Source: Candidatus Omnitrophota bacterium
GTDB lineage: Bacteria > Omnitrophota > Gorgyraeia > Zapsychrales > Fredricksoniimonadaceae
Length of the DNA stretch: 37,447 nt
Reading direction: 5' to 3'
Assembly: GCA_903836515.1 (NCBI GenBank)
Contig: CAILQW010000037.1
Location: 1 to 37,447, forward strand
This document shows positions 17,103 through 25,057 of this stretch, one piece after another (within the stretch, counting starts at the first letter, position 1; each line of letters opens with the position of its first letter). The notes below the pieces were generated by a model that had not been told where the DNA came from, searched no databases, and was given only the letters and a program-made list of their open reading frames with translations. The translations under genes were made by a program, and so were the position numbers.

Positions 17103-18260
17103 ATGTACGTTGCCAAGCATGTGGAGGATCTTCCTCCGTCGGGTATCCGTGCGTTCTTCGATCTTGTCCTGGGGATGAAGGATGTTATTTCGCTGGGGGT
17201 TGGCGAGCCGGATTTTATCACGCCCTGGAACATCCGCGAACACGCGATCTATGCCCTGGAACAGGGGTATACGTCCTACACGTCCAACAAGGGCATGGCG
17301 GAGCTGCGCAAGGATATCGTCAAATTCCTCGATTGGCGCTACGGGCTGGCGTATGACTGGGATAGTGAAATGCTCGTGACAGTCGGTGCGAGCGAGGGGA
17401 TGGACCTTGCTTTTCGGGCGATCCTCAATCCGGGCGAGCGGGTACTGGTCCACGAGCCGTGTTTTGTAGCTTACGCGCCCCTGGTCAGGCTTGCCGGGGG
17501 CGAGCCCGTTGCCGTGGTAACGACCGAGGAGGAGGGGTTCAAGGTTACGCCGCGCAAGCTTGAGGCGGCCCTGAAAAAGGGAACAAAGGCGATGATCCTC
17601 AATTACCCGTGCAACCCAACGGGCGTGTCCTATACGCGTGAGGAACTTCTGGGGATCGCGGCGTTTGCCAAAAAGCACGATCTTCTGGTCATCTCGGACG
17701 AGATCTATGATGAGTTGACCTATGATTTTGAACATACGCCGCTGGCGACATTGCCCGGCATGAAAGAGCGCGTGATCTATTTGAACGGGTTTTCCAAAGC
17801 TTACGCCATGACGGGATTCCGCCTGGGATGGGTTTCGGGGCCGGAGAAGATCCTTGCGGCCATGACCAAGATCCATCAGTACACGATCATGTGCGCACCC
17901 ATTACCAGCCAGATGGCGGCCCGGGAGGCGATCCGCAACGGGATGAAAGATGTTCAGGCCATGAAGCGTGAATATAACCGCCGCCGTAATTTTATTGTCG
18001 CGTCTCTCAATGAGGCCGGGATGGCATGCCATATGCCCGCGGGTGCTTTTTACGCGTTCCCCTCGATCAGGGGCCTGGGGATGAGTTCCATGGATTTTGC
18101 CAGGGACCTGCTGGAAAAAGAGAAGGTCGCGCTTGTTCCCGGCAACGCCTTCGGGTCCCATTGCGCGGATCATGTGCGTATTTCCTACGCATCCAGCTAT
18201 GACAACCTGCGTGAAGCTGTGGTGCGCATCAAAAGATATCTGGAGGCACGTCGTGGCTAA
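17103..18260 (+). CDS. Class I/II PLP-dependent aminotransferase
   Basis: ISLGVGEPDFITPWNI, NYPCNPTGVSYTREEL, ISDEIYDELTYD, LNGFSKAYAMTGFRLGW; AAGGA before ATG 17103. Confidence 0.9.
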   Translation: MYVAKHVEDLPPSGIRAFFDLVLGMKDVISLGVGEPDFITPWNIREHAIYALEQGYTSYTSNKGMAELRKDIVKFLDWRYGLAYDWDSEMLVTVGASEGMDLAFRAILNPGERVLVHEPCFVAYAPLVRLAGGEPVAVVTTEEEGFKVTPRKLEAALKKGTKAMILNYPCNPTGVSYTREELLGIAAFAKKHDLLVISDEIYDELTYDFEHTPLATLPGMKERVIYLNGFSKAYAMTGFRLGWVSGPEKILAAMTKIHQYTIMCAPITSQMAAREAIRNGMKDVQAMKREYNRRRNFIVASLNEAGMACHMPAGAFYAFPSIRGLGMSSMDFARDLLEKEKVALVPGNAFGSHCADHVRISYASSYDNLREAVVRIKRYLEARRG

Positions 18261-18651
18261 AGGCAAAGCGGATAAGCACGATCCTCAATTCGAGATCGTT
18301 TTTTACGAGAACATTCTCAGGCACAGCCCTGATTTTGTGGAGGCGCTCTCGGCACTGGCTGAACTTTATACGCGGGCGGGCCGTCATGTCGAGGGGCTCT
18401 CCCTGGACCGTCGTCTCGAACAATTAAGGCCCGAGGATCCCGTGATCCTTTACAACCTGGCCTGCAGCTGTTCGTTGACGGGAGATGTTGCCGGGGCGTT
18501 TGATATCTTACGGCGCGCGCTGGACAGCGGTTATCAGGACCTGGCCTATCTGGAGCAGGATCCCGATCTGCTGAATTTGCTCAAGGACCCCGGGTTTCAG
18601 GAATATTACCGGGGGCAGAAAGACAAAAAAGGCGCTGCCAGGGATCTGTGA
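18253..18651 (+). CDS. Small TPR-type protein
   Basis: GTG start overlapping the aminotransferase end; NILRHSPDFVEALSALAELYTRAGRHVEGLSLDRRLEQLRPEDPVILYNLACSCSLTGD. Confidence 0.7.
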   Translation: MAKGKADKHDPQFEIVFYENILRHSPDFVEALSALAELYTRAGRHVEGLSLDRRLEQLRPEDPVILYNLACSCSLTGDVAGAFDILRRALDSGYQDLAYLEQDPDLLNLLKDPGFQEYYRGQKDKKGAARDL

Positions 18652-18738
18652 CGGTGCGCGGGAGACGGGCGGCGGTCTTTTAAGACGGCGTAAATGTGTT
18701 CTTGGCCTGGTTTATCGGAGCGAAAAGGAGAGCTGGAT

Positions 18739-19644
18739 ATGGGACTTCTGGTTTTGGGCACTGTTGCGCTGGATCATGTTAAAACCCCTTCAGGGACGAA
18801 GAAGGGCATGCTGGGGGGGTCTGCGGCGCATTTTTCCATGAGTGCGCGCTTATTTGACGATGTGCATATGGTGGGCGTTGTCGGCACCGATTTTCCAAAA
18901 CTGCACCTGGATTTTCTGAAACGCAAGGGGATCAATACGGCGTCGGTGTCGATTGTTCCGGGAAAGACTTTTCGCTGGAACGGGGAATACAAGGCTGATG
19001 ATTTGAACAGCGCCATCACGCTGGAAACGGAGATCGGCGTCCTGGATGCATACGCGCCCCAGTTGACGGAACAGCAGAAGAACATGGGCCATATTTTCCT
19101 GGCGAATCTGGCGCCTGCCGTTCAGGAGCGGCTGTTGAAGATCGTCAAGAAACCCCAGCTGGTGGGGTTGGATACCATGAACCTGTGGATCAACACCGCG
19201 CTCAAGGATTTAAAGCGCCTGATGAAGAACGTGGACCTCATGATCCTCAACGACGGCGAGAGCCGGATGTTGACGGGGGAGCGGAATATTGTCGTGGCGG
19301 CCAAGGCCTTGCGCGCCATGGGGCCGTGCGTGGTGGTGATCAAGAAAGGCGAGCACGGTGTTTATGTGGACGGGGGCGGTTTCCGTTTTGCATACCCGGC
19401 CTACCCTGTTGAGCGTGTCGTCGATCCCACCGGTGCCGGGGACACTTTTGCCGGCGGTTTTTTTGGATACTTGTCGAAGTCGAAAAAGGTGGATGAAAAG
19501 ACACTCCGCCGCGCTGCGGTTTACGGGACGGTGCTCGCGTCATTCAATGTGGAAGGGTTCGGCATGGGGCGGACAGCGCCGTTGACCATGAAAGAGATTG
19601 AAAAGCGCCTGAAAGATTACCATCATTTTTGTGCGCTGGCATGA
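18739..19644 (+). CDS. PfkB-family carbohydrate kinase
   Basis: GLLVLGTVALDHVKTPSG..GGSAAHFSMSARLF; VVDPTGAGDTFAGGFFGYL; AAGGAG upstream. Confidence 0.88.
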   Translation: MGLLVLGTVALDHVKTPSGTKKGMLGGSAAHFSMSARLFDDVHMVGVVGTDFPKLHLDFLKRKGINTASVSIVPGKTFRWNGEYKADDLNSAITLETEIGVLDAYAPQLTEQQKNMGHIFLANLAPAVQERLLKIVKKPQLVGLDTMNLWINTALKDLKRLMKNVDLMILNDGESRMLTGERNIVVAAKALRAMGPCVVVIKKGEHGVYVDGGGFRFAYPAYPVERVVDPTGAGDTFAGGFFGYLSKSKKVDEKTLRRAAVYGTVLASFNVEGFGMGRTAPLTMKEIEKRLKDYHHFCALA

Positions 19645-19928
19645 TCATGCAGCCGCTGGAAATGCTCGCGCTCATCGCCTCTGTGGTGATGCCGTTATGG
19701 AATATCCCGCTGGTCGTCAGGATTGTGCAGCGCAAGTCCTCGGGTGATCTTTCCCTGGCATGGCTGTGGGGTGTGTGGCTGTGCATGCTCCTCATGGTGC
19801 CCTGGGCCGTCGTGACCAAAGAGGTTGTGCTCAAGGTTTTCAGCCTGGTGAATTTTATCCTGTTTTCGTCTGTTGTGCTGGTTGTCGTTAAATATCGTCA
19901 GGGAGCAAGCGAATGCCCAAAGAATTGA
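19641..19928 (+). CDS. SemiSWEET/PQ-loop small membrane protein
   Basis: PLWNIPLVVRIVQRKSSGDLSLAWLWGVWLCMLLMVPWAVVTKEVVLKVFSLVNFILFSSVVLVV; ATGA overlap with upstream gene. Confidence 0.7.
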   Translation: MIMQPLEMLALIASVVMPLWNIPLVVRIVQRKSSGDLSLAWLWGVWLCMLLMVPWAVVTKEVVLKVFSLVNFILFSSVVLVVVKYRQGASECPKN

Positions 19929-20830
19929 AGTGCGGGTTTGTGTCGATCATCGGCCGGCCCAATACTGGAAAATCAACTCTTCTCAATCAGCTGGTGGGGG
20001 AGAAGGTCGCGATTGTTTCTCCCGTGCCCCAGACCACCCGCATGAACGTTCGGGGGATCTTTACGGATGCGCGCGGGCAGATCGTTTTTGTGGATACGCC
20101 CGGCTGGCATATCGGCCGTGACGGGCTGGACCGTTTCATGAACCGGTCCTGCCAGAACAGCCTGGAAGGCGTGGACAGCATTATTTATGTGGTGGACACC
20201 TCAAGGGCGGTCGGCGAGGAAGAGCGTCAGGTGGTCCGTCATCTGAAAGATGTCAAGGTGCCTGTGATCATGGCCCTCAACAAAATCGACCTCAAAGGCA
20301 AGTACCTGCACGATTATATTGCGCTGTGGGAAGAGTCCCGCGGCCAGGCGGTCGGCCAGATGCGTGACTTTGTAATGATCCCTGTTGCCGGCCGTGACGG
20401 GATCCAGACCGACAAGATCCTGGAGGCGCTTTTCGGGTTCTTGCCGGAGGGGCCTTTTCTTTACGAGGCGGACGTTGTTTCGGATATGCCGGCGAAACTT
20501 CTGGCCAGCGATATTATCCGTGAGAAACTTTTTTGCCTGACCCGGGAGGAGCTCCCGCATTCGATCGCGGTCGTGATCGAGGAAATGCGTCCGGTCAAGG
20601 GGAAAACCACGCGCATCCGGGCCGTGATCTATGTTGAACGGGATTCCCAGAAGGAGATCGTGATCGGCGAAAAAGGCCAGATGCTCAAAAAAACCGGCAC
20701 CCTCGCGCGGGCCGAGCTTGAGACACTGCTCGACACAAAGGTTTTTCTGGAGCTTTATGTCAAGGCCCGCAAGAACTGGCGTGATGATCAAAACATGCTC
20801 GCCGACATGGGCTGTGTCTTTGAGATATGA
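19913..20830 (+). CDS. era: GTPase Era
   Basis: SIIGRPNTGKSTLLNQLVGEKVAIVSPVPQTTRMNVRGIFTDARGQIVFVDTPGWH; C-terminal KH domain VIGEKGQMLKKTGTLARAELETLLDTKVFLELYVKARKNWRDD. Confidence 0.95.
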   Translation: MPKELKCGFVSIIGRPNTGKSTLLNQLVGEKVAIVSPVPQTTRMNVRGIFTDARGQIVFVDTPGWHIGRDGLDRFMNRSCQNSLEGVDSIIYVVDTSRAVGEEERQVVRHLKDVKVPVIMALNKIDLKGKYLHDYIALWEESRGQAVGQMRDFVMIPVAGRDGIQTDKILEALFGFLPEGPFLYEADVVSDMPAKLLASDIIREKLFCLTREELPHSIAVVIEEMRPVKGKTTRIRAVIYVERDSQKEIVIGEKGQMLKKTGTLARAELETLLDTKVFLELYVKARKNWRDDQNMLADMGCVFEI

Positions 20831-21237
20831 GCGATCGGGCCTTGAAAATACTGGTGGCTGACGATGAGCCGGATGTCCTGGCGATCACGGCACGCAAGCT
20901 TCGGGAAGCCGGGTTTAAGGTGGTGACCGCCGTGGATGGGGAAGACGCGCTGGTGCTTTTTAACAGCGAAGAACCCGACATCCTGGTGCTCGATGTGAAT
21001 ATGCCGCGCAAGGATGGACTGGAAGTCCTCAGGCAAGTGAAAGCCGCGCCGGCGTCGAAACGGTGGATTCCGGTGATCATTGTGTCGGCCCAGGGCGAGC
21101 TGGAAGATATGCGCCGCGGCTTCGATCTGCAGGCGGACCATTATTTGACCAAGCCTTGCCGCATGGAAGATATTGTCCAGGCGGTTCGCCTTATGGCGAC
21201 ATTGATCCCTTTGCGCACTCCTTCCGGTTCCTTCTGA
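20827..21237 (+). CDS. Stand-alone CheY-like response regulator receiver
   Basis: KILVADDEPDVLAI, DILVLDVNMPRKDGLEVLRQV, VIIVSAQGE, YLTKPC. Confidence 0.9.
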   Translation: MSDRALKILVADDEPDVLAITARKLREAGFKVVTAVDGEDALVLFNSEEPDILVLDVNMPRKDGLEVLRQVKAAPASKRWIPVIIVSAQGELEDMRRGFDLQADHYLTKPCRMEDIVQAVRLMATLIPLRTPSGSF

Positions 21238-21334
21238 CGGGATAAATCCCGGCGGGCTGTTCATGCCGGATGTTGCGCGTGCCAGGACCAGAGAATATGT
21301 TATATTTAAGGTAAATTGGCAATAAGGAGCTGCT

Positions 21335-22621
21335 ATGGCTGCCAGGCAAAGATCCGCCCAATCCATCATTGAATATAGCGTGTTAACCGCTGTTGTGGTT
21401 TTGGCAATCATTGTTGGCGGTCCTTTCCTTATCAACGGGATCAACGCCCATTTCAAGATCATGGACAATGGTGTCCGGGATTCTTTTGATGAGAATATCA
21501 AGCAGGCAGGGGCTGGCAGCGCCGCCCCGTGTGTGTGCACGCCGGCTTCGGCCGATCCTTCCCTGTGGCCGGCAGGTTCCTGCCATGTGAATGGCTGCAA
21601 AGCGACCGAACGCGAGCATCACCGTGTGTGTTCTCCATTGAAATGCCAGCCGGAAAATGCCTGTATCGCGGATGATTCGTGTTGTGCGGAGGCGCTCATG
21701 ATGGACTGCGGGTCTATCTTGGACCTTCCCAGCAGTCCCAATAATCAATGCCTGGGCCGTGAAGCGCTCGATCCGTCATTCAGCGCGTTGGCCGCCGGCC
21801 ATCAGGTCAAAGGCCGCTGCCTTGGTTCCGCCGGCGCAGTGCTGGGATGTGCCATCGGAGAACGGCAGTATAAAACGACCTGCGGCATGCCGGGGGGGAG
21901 CGGCACCAAGGATGCATACGGCTGCGCCGTAGAATCTGCCTGTTTGCCCGGGTGTATGCCTATGATGACCAGGGATAATTCCGAGTTCTGCAATCCCCCG
22001 GGAGAAGATAACCCTTCGGATCTGCCGTATGAAGTGAGCCTGCGTTTGAACAATGTGGATGCCCCGCCGCGGACCTACAGTTATTTCACCGCCGCAGATG
22101 ATGCGACCCGTGTGGGGGTCATCAAAGTCTGGGATGCGTTCATGGGCCAGAGCGCGTGTTCCACCGGGCGTTACTGTGAGCGTTACTGCACCAATTGCAC
22201 GGTGCCCAATGCGGCCGGCACAGGGTGCATCGATTGGCATTGCGAACATCTCAGCGTTCCCGCAGGCGTTGATCCCAAGGAAACGCCTGTGGATTATCTG
22301 ATGAACAATGACCTGCTGCATACCCATACATTTCGTATAAATGTTTATGCGGAGGACGCCTATTTTATCGCCACATGTTTTGATGCGCAGGGGAATCTTT
22401 TATCCCAGATGGGGAACATGAAACTGTCCCCCGGCGTGGTGGCAGGGCAAACGGTCACGGTGAGCGGCAAGGATTACAACTGGTCCCAGCCGCGCACATC
22501 CGGCAGCGGGCCGAATTATGATGTGTCGTGCGACGGCGCCCAGGCGTATGTCCGTGTGTGGGCGGGATCGGCAGCATATGAAGACAACCCGGCCATCGGC
22601 TATCAGGTCTGTCAGTATTAG
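21335..22621 (+). CDS. Cysteine-rich secreted protein with Flp/class III-type pilin-like N-terminus
   Basis: N-term AARQRSAQSIIEYSVLTAVVVLAIIVGGPFLI followed by about 390 aa with many cysteines; AAGGAG upstream. Confidence 0.65.
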   Translation: MAARQRSAQSIIEYSVLTAVVVLAIIVGGPFLINGINAHFKIMDNGVRDSFDENIKQAGAGSAAPCVCTPASADPSLWPAGSCHVNGCKATEREHHRVCSPLKCQPENACIADDSCCAEALMMDCGSILDLPSSPNNQCLGREALDPSFSALAAGHQVKGRCLGSAGAVLGCAIGERQYKTTCGMPGGSGTKDAYGCAVESACLPGCMPMMTRDNSEFCNPPGEDNPSDLPYEVSLRLNNVDAPPRTYSYFTAADDATRVGVIKVWDAFMGQSACSTGRYCERYCTNCTVPNAAGTGCIDWHCEHLSVPAGVDPKETPVDYLMNNDLLHTHTFRINVYAEDAYFIATCFDAQGNLLSQMGNMKLSPGVVAGQTVTVSGKDYNWSQPRTSGSGPNYDVSCDGAQAYVRVWAGSAAYEDNPAIGYQVCQY

Positions 22622-22646
22622 CATCCTGGATGTTGTGCAACCGCAT

Positions 22647-22673
22647 AAGGCCTGGCGTTTACGCCGGGCCTTT
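22647..22673. terminator. Hairpin terminator between convergent genes, overlapping thiH stop codon
   Basis: AAGGCCTGGCG (22647-22657) TTTA CGCCGGGCCTT (22662-22672). Confidence 0.55.
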
Positions 22674-23687
22674 GTTGTCTATCCGGCGCCAGTCCGTAAA
22701 AACAGGGTCAAACCCGTGAGCTTTCAGATAAAGGATCATATCGGCGGCACTGCGGTCATCGGCCACGTCGAATTGCGGGTCGCCGGAAGGCCCCTGGTCG
22801 AGATATCCGCCGACACTGGTTTTGGACCCGATGGAGATCCGCGTGACGCATATGTCCAGGAGGCGGTTGCGTACTGCCATGGTTTCGCGTGTGGAAAGGT
22901 TGATGCCCACGCGCGGGAATAACAGCCGGGTCAGGCAGAGGATTTTGACAAAGGTTGTGTCGTCCACGCAGGATGCCGCGAATTCCCTGGCTTTGATGGT
23001 CCGTAAACGCGGGAATGAAAGGCTGTATTCCACGCCTGGGAATTTCCGTTCAAGCTCCCTGAGGTGTTCGTACAGATCAAAAAGGTCTGTGGCCAGGGGG
23101 CCAAGGCCTAACAGAGCTCCCAGGGAGATCTGGCGCATGCCGGCTTTGGCGATGCGCTCCGGGGCTCCGCGTCTGAAATTGTAGTCCTGTTTTTGGCCAG
23201 CCAGATGGACTTCGGCGTACCGTGCGCGGTCATAGGTTTCCTGGTAAATGGTGACGCCGTCGGCGCCTGCGCGGTAGAGCGTGCGGTATTCGTCTTCCAG
23301 CATCGGGTAGATCTCCAGCGCTATTCCCTGGAAATATTTTTTTGCCATTTCTACGGCGGTCAGAAGGTAATCCAGCGGCGTTGCCTGCGGCGATTCACCC
23401 GTCAACAGCAGGATGTTCTGCGGTCCCAGGCCGGCGATGGCATGCATCTCGGCTGCCATTTGATCAGCTGTAAGTTTGGCGCGGGTGATCTTGTGGCGGC
23501 TGTGGAATCCGCAATAGGTGCAGTGGCTGGCGCAGAAATTGGAGAGATACAGCGGGGTGTATAGTCCGATGGCGCGCCCGAAATATTGGCGCGTCAGTCG
23601 CTGGGCATCGCGGGCCAGTGTTTCAAGCCGGCCGCAGTCGTTATCTGCCAGGAGGGCGCTGATGGTGTCGGGAGAGATGGTCGTCAT
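22659..23687 (-). CDS. thiH: 2-iminoacetate synthase ThiH (radical SAM)
   Basis: LYLSNFCASHCTYCGFHSRHKI (CxxxCxxC), TGESPQATPLDYLLTAVEMAKKYF; adjacent to thiG and thiS. Confidence 0.92.
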   Translation of the reverse strand: MTTISPDTISALLADNDCGRLETLARDAQRLTRQYFGRAIGLYTPLYLSNFCASHCTYCGFHSRHKITRAKLTADQMAAEMHAIAGLGPQNILLLTGESPQATPLDYLLTAVEMAKKYFQGIALEIYPMLEDEYRTLYRAGADGVTIYQETYDRARYAEVHLAGQKQDYNFRRGAPERIAKAGMRQISLGALLGLGPLATDLFDLYEHLRELERKFPGVEYSLSFPRLRTIKAREFAASCVDDTTFVKILCLTRLLFPRVGINLSTRETMAVRNRLLDICVTRISIGSKTSVGGYLDQGPSGDPQFDVADDRSAADMILYLKAHGFDPVFTDWRRIDNKGPA

Positions 23688-23723
23688 AATGATGGGGGTG
23701 TCTTGAAGTTTGACGTGTGTGTA

Positions 23724-24494
23724 TTATTGAAACAAAAAGCCCGTGAGCGGCGATGACGCGTCACCTGCGGCATGCGGCACAGGCAGGCCGCTTAAGCAGG
23801 CGGCACGTCCCGCCTCAACGGCTTGCGCAAAAGCTTTGGCGATCAAGGGCGGATTGGCCGCAACAGCCACCGCGGTATTGACCAGCACCGCGTCAGCTCC
23901 CAGTTCCATGGCCTCACAGGCGTGCGAGGGGGCGCCGATGCCGGCATCGACGATCACGGGGATATCGATTTCTTCGATCAGCACCCGGATGAAGTCCCGG
24001 GTGCGCAAGCCCTGGTTGGAGCCGATGAAAGATCCCAGGGGCATGACCGCTGCCGCACCGGCGTCCACGAGGAGGCGTGCGGTATAAAGGTCAGGTGAAA
24101 TATAGGGCAGGACCGTGAAGCCTTCAGCCGCAAGCACCCGGGTGGCCGCCACGGTGGCCTCATTGTCCGGCAAGAGATATTTCGAATCGTTGATGACCTC
24201 GACCTTGATCCAGGTGCCGTGGCCTGACGCTTTGGCCAGACGTGCGATGCGCACCGCTTCTTCGGCGGTCCGTGCGCCCGACGTGTTGGTCAGGAGGACA
24301 ATGCCCGGCGGGATATGTTCCAGGATATTGTCCTCATGGCGGGTGAGGTCAATGCGGCGCAGGGCCACGGTCACGATGCCGGTGCCTGAGGCCAGGATGC
24401 TGGCGTGAAGATCTTGTTTATTCCTGAATTTTCCGCTGCCCAGAAGGAAACGGGACGCAAATTCCCTGCCTCCCAGAAGGAATGGATCATTCAT
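23724..24494 (-). CDS. thiG: Thiazole synthase ThiG
   Basis: FASRFLLGSGKF, TVALRRIDL, VIVDAGIGAPSHACEAMELGADAVLVNTAVA. Confidence 0.95.
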   Translation of the reverse strand: MNDPFLLGGREFASRFLLGSGKFRNKQDLHASILASGTGIVTVALRRIDLTRHEDNILEHIPPGIVLLTNTSGARTAEEAVRIARLAKASGHGTWIKVEVINDSKYLLPDNEATVAATRVLAAEGFTVLPYISPDLYTARLLVDAGAAAVMPLGSFIGSNQGLRTRDFIRVLIEEIDIPVIVDAGIGAPSHACEAMELGADAVLVNTAVAVAANPPLIAKAFAQAVEAGRAACLSGLPVPHAAGDASSPLTGFLFQ

Positions 24495-24497
24495 GGG

Positions 24498-24698
24498 TCA
24501 GCCTCCGCCCATAAAAGCAACAAGTTCAATGGTGTCCTTGTCGCGGACGGGCTGCCCCTGCCGGGCCGCGGCCGCGATAATGGTGCCGTTGAGTTCGGTC
24601 ACGACGAGCGCGGGGTTCGGGGCAAAGCGTGCCACGAGATCGTGGAGCGTCGCTCCATCGGGCATGGCGTGGGGTTGTCCATTGACAGTCAGTATCAT
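24498..24698 (-). CDS. thiS: Sulfur carrier protein ThiS
   Basis: MILTVNGQPHAMPDGATLHDLVARF...VVTELNGTII...DTIELVAFMGGG with C-terminal GG; stop 3 nt before thiG start. Confidence 0.9.
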   Translation of the reverse strand: MILTVNGQPHAMPDGATLHDLVARFAPNPALVVTELNGTIIAAAARQGQPVRDKDTIELVAFMGGG

Positions 24699-24826
24699 GA
24701 CGGACATATTAGGGCAATGATCAGGAAAATGCAAGAAAATGGAATGTCATCCCGCCATGGCGGTGCTAGAATCGGATATGTTCCCCGGTCCTTTAAATAT
24801 TGATACTTTATGGTAATATAATCGCC

Positions 24827-25021
24827 ATGTCCGGCACCATTTGCCCTCATTGCAAGAATGCGGTCTATGACGAGGATGCGCTTTTGTGCCATTTTTGCGG
24901 CCACAGCCTGGCCCGTAACAGTGGCGGGGCTTTGGGCCATATGCGCGGGGCCGGCATGCGGTGGATTTTTATCGGCATGGGACTGCTGCTCCTGGCGGCG
25001 TTGATGCTGACCCTGCGTTAA
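24827..25021 (+). CDS. Small zinc-ribbon protein with one TM helix
   Basis: CPHCKNAVYDEDALLCHFCGH then MRWIFIGMGLLLLAALML. Confidence 0.6.
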   Translation: MSGTICPHCKNAVYDEDALLCHFCGHSLARNSGGALGHMRGAGMRWIFIGMGLLLLAALMLTLR

Positions 25022-25057
25022 ACCCGGGGCAGGACTTAAAACAGAACACGAGGATTT

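Noticed and set aside
24735-24826. TPP riboswitch upstream of thiS
   Set aside because: No CUGAGA-type thi-box or plausible aptamer pairing seen on the minus strand by eye.
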